From Mytilus trossulus (lineage: Eukaryota; Mollusca; Bivalvia; Mytilida; Mytilidae), in the NCBI RefSeq assembly GCF_036588685.1, contig NC_086378.1, positions 49,656,686 through 49,720,685 on the forward strand: a DNA stretch of 64,000 nucleotides, read 5' to 3'. Position numbers and translations under genes: made by a program. Shown here in pieces: positions 23,501 through 34,279 of this stretch. Each line of letters starts with the position of its first letter. Position 1 is the first letter of the stretch. The notes below the pieces were generated by a model. The model ran no database searches, had not been told where the DNA came from, and saw nothing but the letters and a program-made list of their open reading frames with translations.

Positions 23501-24736
23501 AGAGATAACATAACAGTTCAAAAAAAAATAATTTCGGAGCAATGCGTACCGTATCAAAACCAGCTCAAAAAGATAAACAAAACATTACAAATTACAAATT
23601 CTGATAACCTTACACTAATTAGTTGTTTATAGCAGTAAACTATGTATATTATTAAAGATTTACTATATGTATGTTTTTAAATCATCACACAATGACTGGT
23701 CTTATATTGAAGCAATTGCAAAAATATATATATTTATGAGAAAAAGTTATACGTTACGTTATTATAATATAATTAAATAAACATTACATTTTTTTGGTAA
23801 CAAATCATTACAAATTTTCAGGTATCAGAAGATGTTATTAGAAGGATACATTCCAAAAATATCGAAAAGAATGTGAAAATGTATACGATTCTGTCAACAT
23901 CCGAAATAAAAGAACAGGCAGAAAAGGTTGGCTATTTTGCATATGGCAAAATAGCCTACACCTTAGGAAAACAATCAGCAGGTATATTTTTTTTTTATTC
24001 ATCATTTGGGTCTAAATTAACTTACAAAAAGACGTAATGGAATCTGCAATGAATCAAACATTTTCCACAATGTTTTTCAAATATATAACAAAACAAAGTG
24101 TAATGTGGACAGTGTTTGTTGCCAATTTTTATGGGTTTTTTTGGTGTTCTATGTCTGAAATAGAAAAAAAATGTATGAAATTACACTTATTAAAAAAATG
24201 GGACGTGAATTTTAAAGAAGAGTAGTAATTTTGTCCTGCTGGAAAAAGGTTAAGAAATTGAACTTCGGAAGCTTTCCCCCTTAACATAGGGTTTTCCATA
24301 TTTTCAATTTGAGCCAATGAAATTGTCTATAATTTTATTATAATTTGTCCCAAAAGTAGTAAACACAAAGTAAATATAAAATCTGAGTTAAGCCATAATT
24401 AAAGCAGTATATAATATTTATTTTTTTGAAATTCTCTTTTCAGATCAAGAACTTAGAGAGGTTCATATTATGTATGTGGCCCAATTTGGAACCAAGAATG
24501 TTCGGGTAACAGCTGGAAATAAGCCGTCAGAATTGCTTCAGTTGAAGGATTTTTCCTCTATGGACTCACTTTTTAAAATGTTTATCAGCGATGGTGGAGT
24601 TATTTTTCTGATGGCTTCAGAAAAAAAGAACCTTTTACCTAACTTTAATTTAATAAATACTGAATGTTTTGTGCATGTCAAATCTGAATCAGAAAAAAAA
24701 TCACTGAAAAGAAAATTTCATTTCATAGAAGAATAA
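20570..24736 (+). CDS. Unrecognised protein, at least five exons, 5' incomplete
   Basis: Exons are 20570-20701, 21752-21891, 22624-22750, 23822-23981 and 24444-24736, all GT-AG with matching phases (0, 2, 0, 1) and ending in TAA. Together they encode 283 residues. The first exon must be preceded by another, because TAG directly precedes it in frame and it opens in phase 0. The protein is charged and helical: a Lys/Glu-rich, coiled-coil-like stretch (EEIKDYKKLQKKMIDHLDQE), an acidic GGDDTEAEA linker, and a C-terminal part with GTKNVRVTAGNKPSELLQL and a basic end. I recognise no family. There is no signal peptide or membrane segment. It is divergent from the transposase-like gene and both lie between the inverted arrays, so an accessory protein of the same element is the natural guess; that is inference. 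An inverted-repeat element starts 31 bases after the stop. Confidence 0.7.
22330..22435 (+). repeat. Fragment of interspersed mussel repeat A
   Basis: AAGATGTGGTATGAGTGTCA and GTAAACCTTTATAGGTCAAAG match parts of the repeat A copy at 30610-30800 in the same orientation. It lies in intron 2 of the unrecognised gene. Confidence 0.45.
22831..22972 (+). repeat. (TACAA)n microsatellite
   Basis: About 28 tandem TACAA units are broken by two AAATAC steps and one TACATTACAA variant. It lies in intron 3 of the unrecognised gene. The open frames through it on both strands are artefacts of the period. Confidence 0.95.
23130..23224. mobile_element. Hairpin element with CpG-rich core
   Basis: AGATAACTGTATTGTATTTG pairs with its reverse complement at 23199-23224. 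The core contains CGGTAGTTTTACTGTCGCAA and CCCGCGC. The hairpin at 50707-50855 shares the AGTTTTACTG and GTCGCAAAT words, which points to one family. Confidence 0.7.
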
Positions 24737-24767
24737 GTTATTAATAAGTATATTTTCAGATTAGTAC

Positions 24768-25233
24768 CACAGAAAATTCCAACGATTATGAAGCTACATA
24801 TAGATTCTTTGGTAAGCTTCCTTGCTACCTCAATCATGAAATCATTATTAGGTTAGGTAAACAAGCCTATGGGTGGAGTTAACAGTTTAATAGAGAACCA
24901 ATCAGAACTAGTGTCAGAATATAAACATTGTAAAACTAGTTTTACTGGTCAGTTTAAAAAGAAGTTTTCAATCTTAATTTAGAATTTATTGATAATTATA
25001 ATCTTATTCCCAAGCATGCTGTAGGTGTGTTTGATTTGCATATTTTATTTCAATCAATTACTCAGTTATAAATTCAAGTATGTGTATGTACTTTACTATG
25101 GTACAATCACGGCGTAAATGTAAGGTTTATGACATCCTTCTGTAGCCTTTGAATCACTTCATGGTTGAGCTATTAACAAGGAAGCTAACCAAAGAATCTA
25201 CCTGTAGCTTCATACTCGTTGGAATCTGCTGTT
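24768..25233. mobile_element. 466-bp element with ~85-bp inverted ends
   Basis: The left end has ATTCCAACGATTATGAAGCT then TAGATTCTTTGGTAAGCTTC. The right end, reverse-complemented, has ATTCCAACGAGTATGAAGCT then TAGATTCTTTGGTTAGCTTC. The interior is A+T-rich and non-coding. It is inserted just after the stop codon of the unrecognised gene, so it probably lies in or just past the 3' UTR. Confidence 0.75.
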
Positions 25234-25239
25234 ATACTT

Positions 25240-26620
25240 AGTATATAAAAGGGTTTTAAATTAACACTTGATATTACAGGTTTAGTTTACATGAATTAAC
25301 CAAAGGCTGGCAGATGTGATGTAAAATTTGTTTATGATTATTATTCAAACTATACTAATAGTAATGTATAGATTCAGATTAACCACATAAAAAGAAATCC
25401 ACAGACATATATTTAGACCCTTATAAAGTTTGCATTGCATGAAACAAATTTAAAAAGATTTATGAGATACTAATAAGATTTATATAGAAACATATTTTTA
25501 CACATTTTTAATTAAAATTCACAATATACATGTATACTAAGTAAGAGTAATACATTTGTTTCTTATAAATATCAAGTGAAATAAATACTATTTCTTCTTA
25601 ATAAATATTGTTGCAGGTTTTGGTAACTATTGCAGCAACATTATTTCATTACTAAACACAAATATTTTTTTTTTCATTATCTTGTTATAGTTTTAAATGT
25701 TCATGAAAATGTAAAATTTCATGTATCTTCATTTGTCTTAGATCTACATACAATGTATCTGTGATTGAAATTTGTCCACTGTGATAAACAATTTATTTTT
25801 TGATTTACTATACGGGGTATATGAATTTTACATAGTATGGCTGATTTTGTACTGCATATATGTCATGTTGATTAAAAAAATGATCAATTTCAATGCAATG
25901 AGTTATGATTTTCTGAATGCAAGTACTGAATCCTAAAATACATTTAACTACAATTGAGATAGGTCATAAGGTGAAGTCCATGTGCAAAATTTAGAGTTTA
26001 ATGTTGTCATATTTCAGGTATATGTAATTCATGCGAAAACTGCATCTTCATCCTGGTTTTCATTCAAAGTATTAAAACTGAAAAAAAAAGGAAAATGATA
26101 AAGATATAAATACATGCCATAATAATATTGTGTTCACTAGATAACTTTATAACCCATTTTTGGTGTTATAACAATAGACATAAGAAATCATACAGTCATT
26201 TCTTATAATTTATATCTAAGTTCAGTAATCATGGAGAATTTCATTAAAAAAACGGAAATGCTGCCACGGTCAGATGACAAAATGATGTCTATAAGGTGAT
26301 ATAAGACCAAATCTCACGCAATCATTTAGCACGTGTTGCATTCAATTTCAATTAATATCTATGATCAATTTAATTTAATTCAACCAAGATTGACATGGCA
26401 ATACATGACAATAAATATTATATCGAGTCAGTTTAACTTACATAAAGGTTATAAGAACACACGCATCACAACCATACTTACTGTGAGAAAATGTGTACGT
26501 ATGCATCAGTCTGATATACAGATTAGAGATGGGCAAAATGTTATCGTATATAAAGTTATGGAAGTTGGTCTGAAACAAAGTCGTCGTGTCGAAGAGTGCT
26601 GCAATTAAAAGAAACAGTAA
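25240..26620. other. Non-coding stretch inside the right array
   Basis: There is no exon with splice support. Bases 26160-26300 resemble the flank of the hairpin family at 13438-13640. A 91-codon frame at 26333-26608 has no recognisable sequence and abuts the array; I do not support it as a gene. Confidence 0.4.
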
Positions 26621-26624
26621 TAAA

Positions 26625-27205
26625 AACCAGGTTGGTATGCTAGCATACAGACCTGAAAAACTAAAATTAGATAAAAAAATAATCTAGGTTCAGCATACAC
26701 CAGGTTGGTATGCTAGCATACAGACCTGAAAAATAATGGAGGTTCAGCATACACCAGGTTGGTATGCTAGCATACAGACCTGAAAAATAATGGAGGTTCA
26801 GCATACACCAGGTTGGTATGCTAGCATACAGACCTGAAAAATAATGGAGGTTCAGCATACACCAGGTTGGTATGCTAGCATACAGACCTGGAATTTATAT
26901 TTTATGAGAAAAATTATGTTCAGCATACACCAGGTTGGTATGCTAGCATACAGACCTGGTAAAAAAAATAATCAAAAAGAATTGGAGGTTTTGCATACAC
27001 AAGGTTGGTATGCTAGCATACTGACCTGAGATATATCATTAATTAGATAGAGTGACATTTCAGCATACACCAGAAGAATGCTGACCTGACATATGGAAAT
27101 TAATCGATAAAATGACAATTCAAAATACTCTATGTCGGTATGCAAAAAAAGAGACCTGACAAATAGAAGTATGAGAAAAAAGACTGATGTTAGCATACTA
27201 TTCAC
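26625..27205 (-). repeat. Right palindromic 54-bp array (inverted copy)
   Basis: This is the same 54-base unit as at 11085-11785, on the opposite strand. Seven units keep the perfect GTATGCTAGCATAC; the units near 26700-26880 are spaced exactly 54 bases apart. Decayed units follow outward to about 27205. Read on the minus strand, the polypyrimidine-CAG end of each unit faces inward, as it does on the plus strand in the left array, so the two arrays are mirror images around the 14.8-kb interior. Confidence 0.85.
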
Positions 27206-27209
27206 TGAC

Positions 27210-27560
27210 GCATTTCAAATAAAGATTGGTAAATGCTATGTAATATATATGTTAGGGAAATGGCATTAAAGTCTAACAAAAATGTAGATTGAGTAATTTA
27301 TGAAGGTTTAATCGCCTCAACTATTTCCAGAGTTTTAAAATAGATCATTCTAGCATCCTATAAAAACAGGTTATGCTAAAATAATGCAGTTTGCATTTTG
27401 CAGTTACACAAAAAGAACAACAATCTTGCAAAAAAATAACAGACAAATATAAATTATGCTATACAGTGACTTTTTAACGCAAATTATATCAGTCATGTCA
27501 AACGATGTAGCTTTTACACACAAAAATAAGTGAAGTGGCATATGAGAATTTCTAATTTTA
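27210..27560. other. Flank between right array and Mutator-like gene
   Basis: The sequence is A+T-rich with no exon or repeat that I can name. If the array-bounded unit is a transposon, its right terminus should fall in or just before this stretch, but I could not find matching ends with the region left of 11085. Confidence 0.35.
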
Positions 27561-27561
27561 G

Positions 27562-30500
27562 ATGAGAACGTGTTAACTTGACTGGCGTCAGGGCCGTAGG
27601 GTGGTAGAGCTTGGATACCTTGCTGACCAGTTAAAACAATGTAAAAATTGTAGCTCACCACTATTCTTACACAATTGTGACGAGGAAAAAAAGTGTGGAC
27701 TCGGCAGTATACTATATGTAGTATGTCAGAACTGTCCGTACAGAAACCCTATTTTCACTGGGAAAAGACATCGTCCAACAGAAAATAAGAAGAAGGGGAT
27801 GCAAGTTTGGGACATAAATACTAAACTTAGTCTTGGTAAGATATCCCCCTTTTTTTTTAATTACCACACCAGTCGGAATAAATAAAAATATTTTCAAAGT
27901 CAAGAAATGGAAATGAACCACAAGTCCACATTAAATTCCCAGCTGCGTCAGTCAGTCTTGAAACAGAGAACACAAAACAATATCATAAACATATATATTA
28001 CATTAACCTTCTACACGGTTGCAACACTCATTTAACATTTATCCATCTTCAGTTTTTAGACTATTTTAAAGAAATTATAACAAAAATGATGTTTCAAAAC
28101 AATTCAGATACATGACATACATCGCTGCATTTTGTATTCCAACGTTTTTTTTTATTATGGTGCTTTCTTTCACGTCCGCAACTTTTTCTAAAAATAGATA
28201 ACAAATCTTTAAATAGATGCATAAATAGTATATCTTTAAAGAGTTATTTACGTGGTATATTCTCCTACAAAAAGAACGTTCGGTGGATTTTTAAATGAAT
28301 TTGCTAAGTATTGATTCGTATGGTTGTCTTCCCAAAGGAAATTGTTATATATGGTTAAAACTTTAACAGAATAATAATTTTATCTTTTTCCATTTAAAAG
28401 TTGCATCACAAGTATAGAAGAGAACTTTTGTCAGTTCTATTTAATCATAGTACTTAAAAAAGGAGAACGATAATCAATCGTTTATGTCGACATCACTCTG
28501 CTATAAAATATATACATGTATCTACTAAACAAAAATAACAAAATTATATACACACGCACTTTCAGTACCGAAAGTAAAAAAAATCCCGGAATTGGTCAGT
28601 CCTTCAATTAGACAGTAATCAGACAACAACACCAGGCCATAAACAAAGGAAAAGGAAAAGCCATCTGATGAAAATTTAAGCTTTTGTAGAGATAAGACTT
28701 CGACACAAGACAAAATTTGCAGTCATGTCTCAGCCTATATATCATATAAACATATCATATACACATGAACATCTGTTTTTATGTCATGTCTCAACCTCTG
28801 TTTGGTTTTCTAGCAAATGTTTTACACGATATATGTTAATTATTAGCTCGAAAACGTAATGAGAAACATCATATCTTCATTTAGCCTATGTAGATGCAGG
28901 AAAGGGCCCAGTCCAAACTGTGAACTTTATAACTGCTCTCAACTTACCTACTGTCAGTATTACCACGTTAAAATCCAGAGAAAGAGAAATTGGAAAAACC
29001 CTTGAAGAATACGCTAAATGGTCATGTCAGAAAGCTTTAGAAAAAGAAATAGCACTGAGCAAGTACGTAAACTATGTCATTATGAGTAAATGGCGTTACA
29101 CAATCTATAAAACCAAATATAACACTGATACCAAATACATGTATATATTTATGCTTTCAATAAGAAGCAATCGCTCACACAAGTATGAGGTAAAATAATC
29201 AGGGACGTATCTATCCGGCTACAAAGTGGGGTCCTGATCCATTATTGAAGGTAGTGTTCCAACTACAAGTCCCCATTCACCATGCATAATAATATGGGGT
29301 TTCCATACCCGGGACCTCAGCCTGGTTCCACAAAAATGATGATTACATAACTTACAAAGTATGTACTTTAATAGAATGAATTGGGTGAACACTTGAATAG
29401 GGCATTTGAGCGGGGTGGGCATGGGGGTGCAAATAGGGTCATTTGAGGGCAAAATTCACTGGATTAGCCTTACTTGGATTTTGAAATAGGATTATTATGG
29501 GAAATTCTATGTAAACTTTATATTTGATGCGACTGTCATACAAGTGAGAGGTTTAGCTAGCTATAAAACCAGGTTCAATCCACCATTTTCTACATTAGAA
29601 AATGCCTGTACCAAGTCAGGAATATGACAGTTGTTATCCATTCGTTTGATGTGTTTGGACTTTTGATTTTGCCTTTTGATTTTGGATTTTCCTTTTGAAT
29701 TTTCCTCGAAGTTCGGTATTTTTGTGTTTTTACTTTTTATATGAATTGATAAAATATTTTTAAAAGTAAGAAAAAGAGAATTTTTAAAAATTTAAGTACT
29801 CTAATTTTACAACCGAGAAATTTGACATTTTTTATTTGTAGTGTTCCATTTCGTACTGCGTGACATCCAAATTTCATGGTCCACTGAACATATAGAATGA
29901 TAGTGCGAGTGAGGCATCCGTGTACTATGGACACATTCTTGTTTTTGTCTTTTTGTAAATACCGTTATGTATTGTATTATGCTCAATGTAAACACATTCA
30001 ATGGAAAATAAAACAAAATATTCTTCCTTTTCAATACTGCAACCTGCGATGGTCCATTATGGGATTGAATCCATGTAAAACAATTATCCAGTTGTGATCA
30101 CGATAAAATTATTAATGTTAAAACGTACCTATTATTCTATTACAGCTAATTTCCTAATGCATGTAAGGCAAAACTTTGGTTGGCTTGCTTGCTTTGTTTG
30201 TATAATTGTCTATGCAAGCTTTGTAAATAAGATTGAAATCTTTAAACAATATATATAGGCATAGTTTAACCTGAATATATAATATTTGAATTTAATTGGG
30301 TGTTATCCTAATGATTGTACAATATAAAAATAAAGCAAGCAAGCTAACCAAAGTCTTGCTTTACATGCATTAGGAAATTAGCTGTAACACAAACCTGAGT
30401 TTAAAGTCTTTCTCGATTAGAATACCAGAAACCACTGCTAATATCGCAGGTAATGAGGAAACTGGAGTAGACGGTCAAGATGCAATACATGTATCGTTTG

Positions 30501-33500
30501 ATGGTGCTTGGCAAAAACGTGGTAGTGGTAGATGTTATAACAGTCTCACAGGTACTTTAAATCATAAGTCCGAATAATTTAATAATTTCGAATTTAAATG
30601 TATGTACATAGATACTAGTATAGGAAGATATGTTATGAGTGCCAATGGGACAACTCTCCATCCAAATAACAATTTATAAAAGTAAACCATATAAGGTCAA
30701 GGTACGGCCTTCAACACTGAACACCAAGCTATAAAGGGACCCACAAATGACTAGAGTAAAACCATTCAAACGAGAAAACTAACTGTCTAATCTATGTAAA
30801 AACGAGAAACAAGTATACATTACATAAAAATACGACAACTATTCATTCATTGCATTTATTCGTATTCTTGTCATATACAAAGCAAGCTAACTATTCATTC
30901 ATTACATTTATTCGTATTCTTGTCGTATTCAAAGCAATCAAACTATTTTCTGTTCAAGACGATTCAATGAGTAATTTTATCATTTTTATTTCATAAGGGC
31001 ATGCAACTTTACTGGGTGAGACGACTGGAAAATGTGTAAACTTTGGTCTTAAGTATGGGGATTGCAGGAAATGTGACCGTGTAGATGAAAAAGGAGATGG
31101 CCATGATTGCAGAATAAATCACCAAGGAAGTGCAAAATCAATGGAATCTGAGCTAGCTGTACAAATGGTGAAGGATATACAGAAAACAGGCTGTGTTGTA
31201 AGCAGCATTACTATGGATGATGACAGCACAACAATTGCAAGGCTTCGCAAAGAGGTTAATGCTGAAATAATGAAATTTAGTGACAGGAACCATGTTAGGA
31301 AAAAAGTATCGCGAGATCTCATAGGACTACAGGAAAAGCACAAAATTTCGATGAATGTTGTAAACTACCTTACAAAAGACTTTTCATATGCTCTCTCTCA
31401 AAACAAAGGAAATCCGGAAAATCTAAGAAAAGTTTTGAAATCCATCATCCCTCATGCATTTGGAGACCATATATTGTGTGATAAAACGTGGTGTCAATAT
31501 CACAAAAATCCTGACACGTACAAGCATAAAAGTCTACCATACGGTAAAAATTTGACTGGAGAAGAACTGAGGAACGAGCTCAACAAACTTTTCGACATAT
31601 ATGCATCCAACTCTGAAAAATTGTCTCATTTAGGTAGTTCTCAAGGAAATGAGTCGTTGAATAATATGATCGCTTTGAAGGCACCAAAAGCGAAACATTT
31701 CGGCGGAAGTGAGTCTTTGGCGTTCCGTGTTGCCTCTGGTGTTGCACAGAAGAACGAGGGTCGCTCATATATTACAGAGGCAAGTAATTCTAATGATAAA
31801 TGAAATAAAATAATGGATTTCTTTTGTATTTTTTGCATAATCAAATTTATTTTTGATCTCATTCTTTGTTTAAAAGAAAAAAAAACTTTTCTCCCTTTTT
31901 CTACATAGGCAACGTTACGCTATGCATCAAATGTAAATTTACTTTTTTCGCTTGTATGTAGACATTTTGCAAGGGAATTGTTACTTTAAATACATTTCAG
32001 TATCATTCCTTATTACAAAGAAAACAAGTTGTATACATGATTTAAATGCGTGCATCATTTTAAAATGAAATTTTGCTTTTATCTAAAATTACCAAAATAT
32101 GATACATAATACATATATATAGAAGAGGGGCAAAAGATACCAGAGGGACAGTCAACATCATAAATCGAAAATAAACTGACAACGCCATGGCTAAAATAGG
32201 AAAAGACTGACACAAATATTAGCACACAAGAAAAAAACATAGTAGCAACACGAATCTCACCATAAACTGGGGGTTGATCTGAAGGAAAAAACTAAATTAA
32301 TGCGCCAAAAATACCGTACCAAATTAGATTGATTGTTAGTTGCTTTACGCCGCATTAGCATACCAAATTAGAATATTATTGTTTATATCAAACTTTATTT
32401 TGTTGCTTTCTATTAATGTCGAACATGTGATCTATAATTACAAAGGTGAATGAATTGCACCATCTGTCTCCTGGAAAATATACTGTATTACAACGACAAC
32501 GTCTTGAGAGAAAGCGAAAATCAGAGAGAGAAAAAGAGACCACAAGAACGGCTAAGTTGAAAAGAATGTCGAAAAAGGGCAGAAAAATCAAGAAAGAAAA
32601 ATCAAAAGAAATAAGAGAAGGGAAAACTTACGAATCGGGCGTATCATCTGCTACTACCTTTACAAACACTGATGACAATATCATTGAGTTTATACCCCCA
32701 CCTGAACCAGAAGCTGAAGCTTGGCCCATACCATTAAAAGAAACGACATGTGTCTATTTTGACCTAGAAACAACAGGATTCGGTAAGATGATTCGCAATA
32801 TCATATATTTGGTTTTTTTTAGTAATTATCAATATACGAAGAACTCATTGTTGAAGGCCGTACGGCGACCTTTAGTTGTTAATGTTTGTGTCATTTTGGT
32901 CTTTTGTGGATAGTTTTCTCATTGGCAATCATACCACATTTTCTTTTGAATATATTATTGTACGGAGCGTCAAATTGCAGATAAAACCAAAGACAAATAT
33001 TCCCGGTCGATACGCTTTTCATGATCTTGATTAATAGATCGTAATTATTTTGTTAAAAATAAGGCCGTTAGGTATCTTTCTGCATTTTTTCACATCTGTA
33101 TATGCCCGTCATAACTTTGACGGGACGTATTATGATATACAAACGTCCGGCGTCTGTCCGTCTGGTTTTTTGTTTTGTTTAAGTCCGTACTATAGTCTGT
33201 AATTGCTTATATCCATCGCATGTGAACTCTAGTGGATAGTTGGTTCCTTGACAACTACACCGCATCATGTTGGTTTTTTTTATTGGTGTCAACTGCATTT
33301 GCTCTCTGCATGGACGCATATTTTAAAATCTATTGTCACATATTAAAAACCACACGAAACTCTTTCAAGAATTTGTAGAATGATTTATATAATGTTTGTT
33401 TATATATGCGATGTCAACTTCTATCAATGTAAAATATTTGTAGAAATAGACGATATATTGATATCCTTTATCGTTACAGGAATCTGCTCTGATATAATAC

Positions 33501-34273
33501 AAATTGCAGCAGCATATGAACAGAACACATTCTGTCGTTATATAGTTCCGAAACAAGCCATCACATGTTCCGCTGCTAAAGTTACTGGTTTTTCAAAAAG
33601 TGGCCAAATATTATACCGGAACGGTGAAATCATGCCAACAGATGACATACAAGACAGTCTTAAAGAATTTATTAATTGGTTACCTGACAACTGTATATTA
33701 CTTGCGCATAATGCAAAGCTGTTTGATTCCAGAGTTATAGTTTATTCAATGGAGAATAATTTATCATTTAATAGTTTTAAACAAAAATGTAAGGGTTTTG
33801 TTGACTCGTTACCTTTAATGAGAACTGTGCTTCCAGAAAGGAAACAAACGGGGAAACGATTTAACCAGGAGAGCTTAGTATTTGATATTCTAGGCGTAAA
33901 ATACGACGCACATAATGCAGTGGGAGATGTCAAATCCCTCAAGCAACTAGTAGAACATTTCGCGCTTACACATGAGAACATTACACCACACTCTTTCTCG
34001 GTGGAATATGTTTTACTATCTGTCAGACAACTGATTTTGTTCAATAAGAGACTGGCGTCGTTCACTATACCGGCGTCAGTTTTATCTAAAGGGATGGTAC
34101 GGAAAATGGCGAAATCCGGACTGGAGCAGCGCCATTTAATATTGGCAAATGACCGCGAAGGGTCTGATGGTGTTGCCAATCTGCTATCGGAACTTTTTTT
34201 TGGAAAACCCAGAGTCACAAAAGACAGAAAAATTATATCATCAGTTACTTCTTATTTTGAGTCAAGACATTAA
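27562..34273 (+). CDS. Mutator-like transposase with C-terminal DEDDh exonuclease
   Basis: Exons are 27562-27835, 28894-29062, 30421-30551, 30998-31779, 32446-32782 and 33480-34273 (TAA). Introns are GT-AG except the fourth, which is GC-AG (GAG|GCAAGT). From GACTGG at 27580 the frame is open to the stop. In order there are a DWRQGRRVVELG start block, a CxxC-rich region (QCKNC, CQNC), TLKSREREIG, the transposase-like blocks FDGAWQKRG and TMDDDSTT, the Cys/His block CDKTWCQYH with YGKNL and SQGNESLNN, and a highly basic linker. Last comes a DEDDh 3'-5' exonuclease fold: FDLETTG (D 32761, E 32767), D 33725, H 33911 and D 33926. From memory this order matches the Mutator-like transposase domain proteins of cnidarians and molluscs. 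One extra T near 27579 breaks the frame between ENVLT and DWRQ, so this copy may be inactive, unless it is a sequencing error. No start codon was found in the first exon. Confidence 0.8.
29205..29460 (+). repeat. Repeat fragment related to the 1655/61137 family
   Basis: GGGACGTATCTATCCGGC, GTGGGGTCCTGATCC and ACAAGTCCCCATTCACC resemble the order seen at 61137-61300 (GGGGCGAATCCAGCC, GGTCCTAACCC, ACAGGTCCCCATCC). It lies in intron 2 of the Mutator-like gene. Confidence 0.4.
29600..29745 (+). repeat. Interspersed repeat D
   Basis: It shares GTACCAAGTCAGGAATATGA, TTATCCATTCGTTTGATGTG and GTTCGGTATTTTTGTG with 370-545. Confidence 0.55.
30140..30387. mobile_element. 248-bp element with ~50-bp inverted ends
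   Basis: TTACAGCTAATTTCCTAATG at 30140 is matched by its reverse complement ending at 30387; the inner parts (TTTGGTTGGCTTGCTTGC and its complement) continue the pairing. It ends 33 bases before the acceptor of exon 3 of the Mutator-like gene, so it supplies much of the sequence where the branch point would be. Confidence 0.75.
30610..30800 (+). repeat. Interspersed mussel repeat A, full-looking copy
   Basis: It contains GTGCCAATGGGACAACTCTC, AAGGTACGGCCTTCAAC, GCTATAAAGGGACCC and AACCATTCAAACGAGAAAAC in the order typical of this abundant mussel repeat. It lies in intron 3 of the Mutator-like gene. Confidence 0.65.
31780..31785 (+). other. GC-AG intron donor
   Basis: The exon ends GAG and the intron starts GCAAGT, the standard form of the rare GC donor. 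The only nearby GT donor (A|GTAATT at 31784) would put the next exon out of frame and hit a stop. The GC junction keeps phase 0 and joins SYITE to VNELHHLSPGKY. Confidence 0.6.
32112..32290 (+). repeat. Interspersed mussel repeat E
   Basis: GAAGAGGGGCAAAAGATACC, AGAGGGACAGTCAACATCA, GACAACGCCATGGCTAAAA and AACTGGGGGTTGATCT appear in the order known from a very common bivalve repeat. It lies in intron 4 of the Mutator-like gene. Confidence 0.6.
32845..32945 (-). repeat. Fragment of interspersed mussel repeat A
   Basis: TTGTTGAAGGCCGTACGGCG, TTTTGGTCTTTTGTGG and TTCTCATTGGCAATCATACC match the family. It lies in intron 5 of the Mutator-like gene, just after the exon that carries the first two exonuclease acidic residues. 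Confidence 0.55.
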
Positions 34274-34279
34274 AATTAT

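Noticed and set aside
26333-26608. 91-codon plus-strand frame next to the right array
   Set aside because: No splice sites, no recognisable family, and part of it overlaps a decayed hairpin-family flank.
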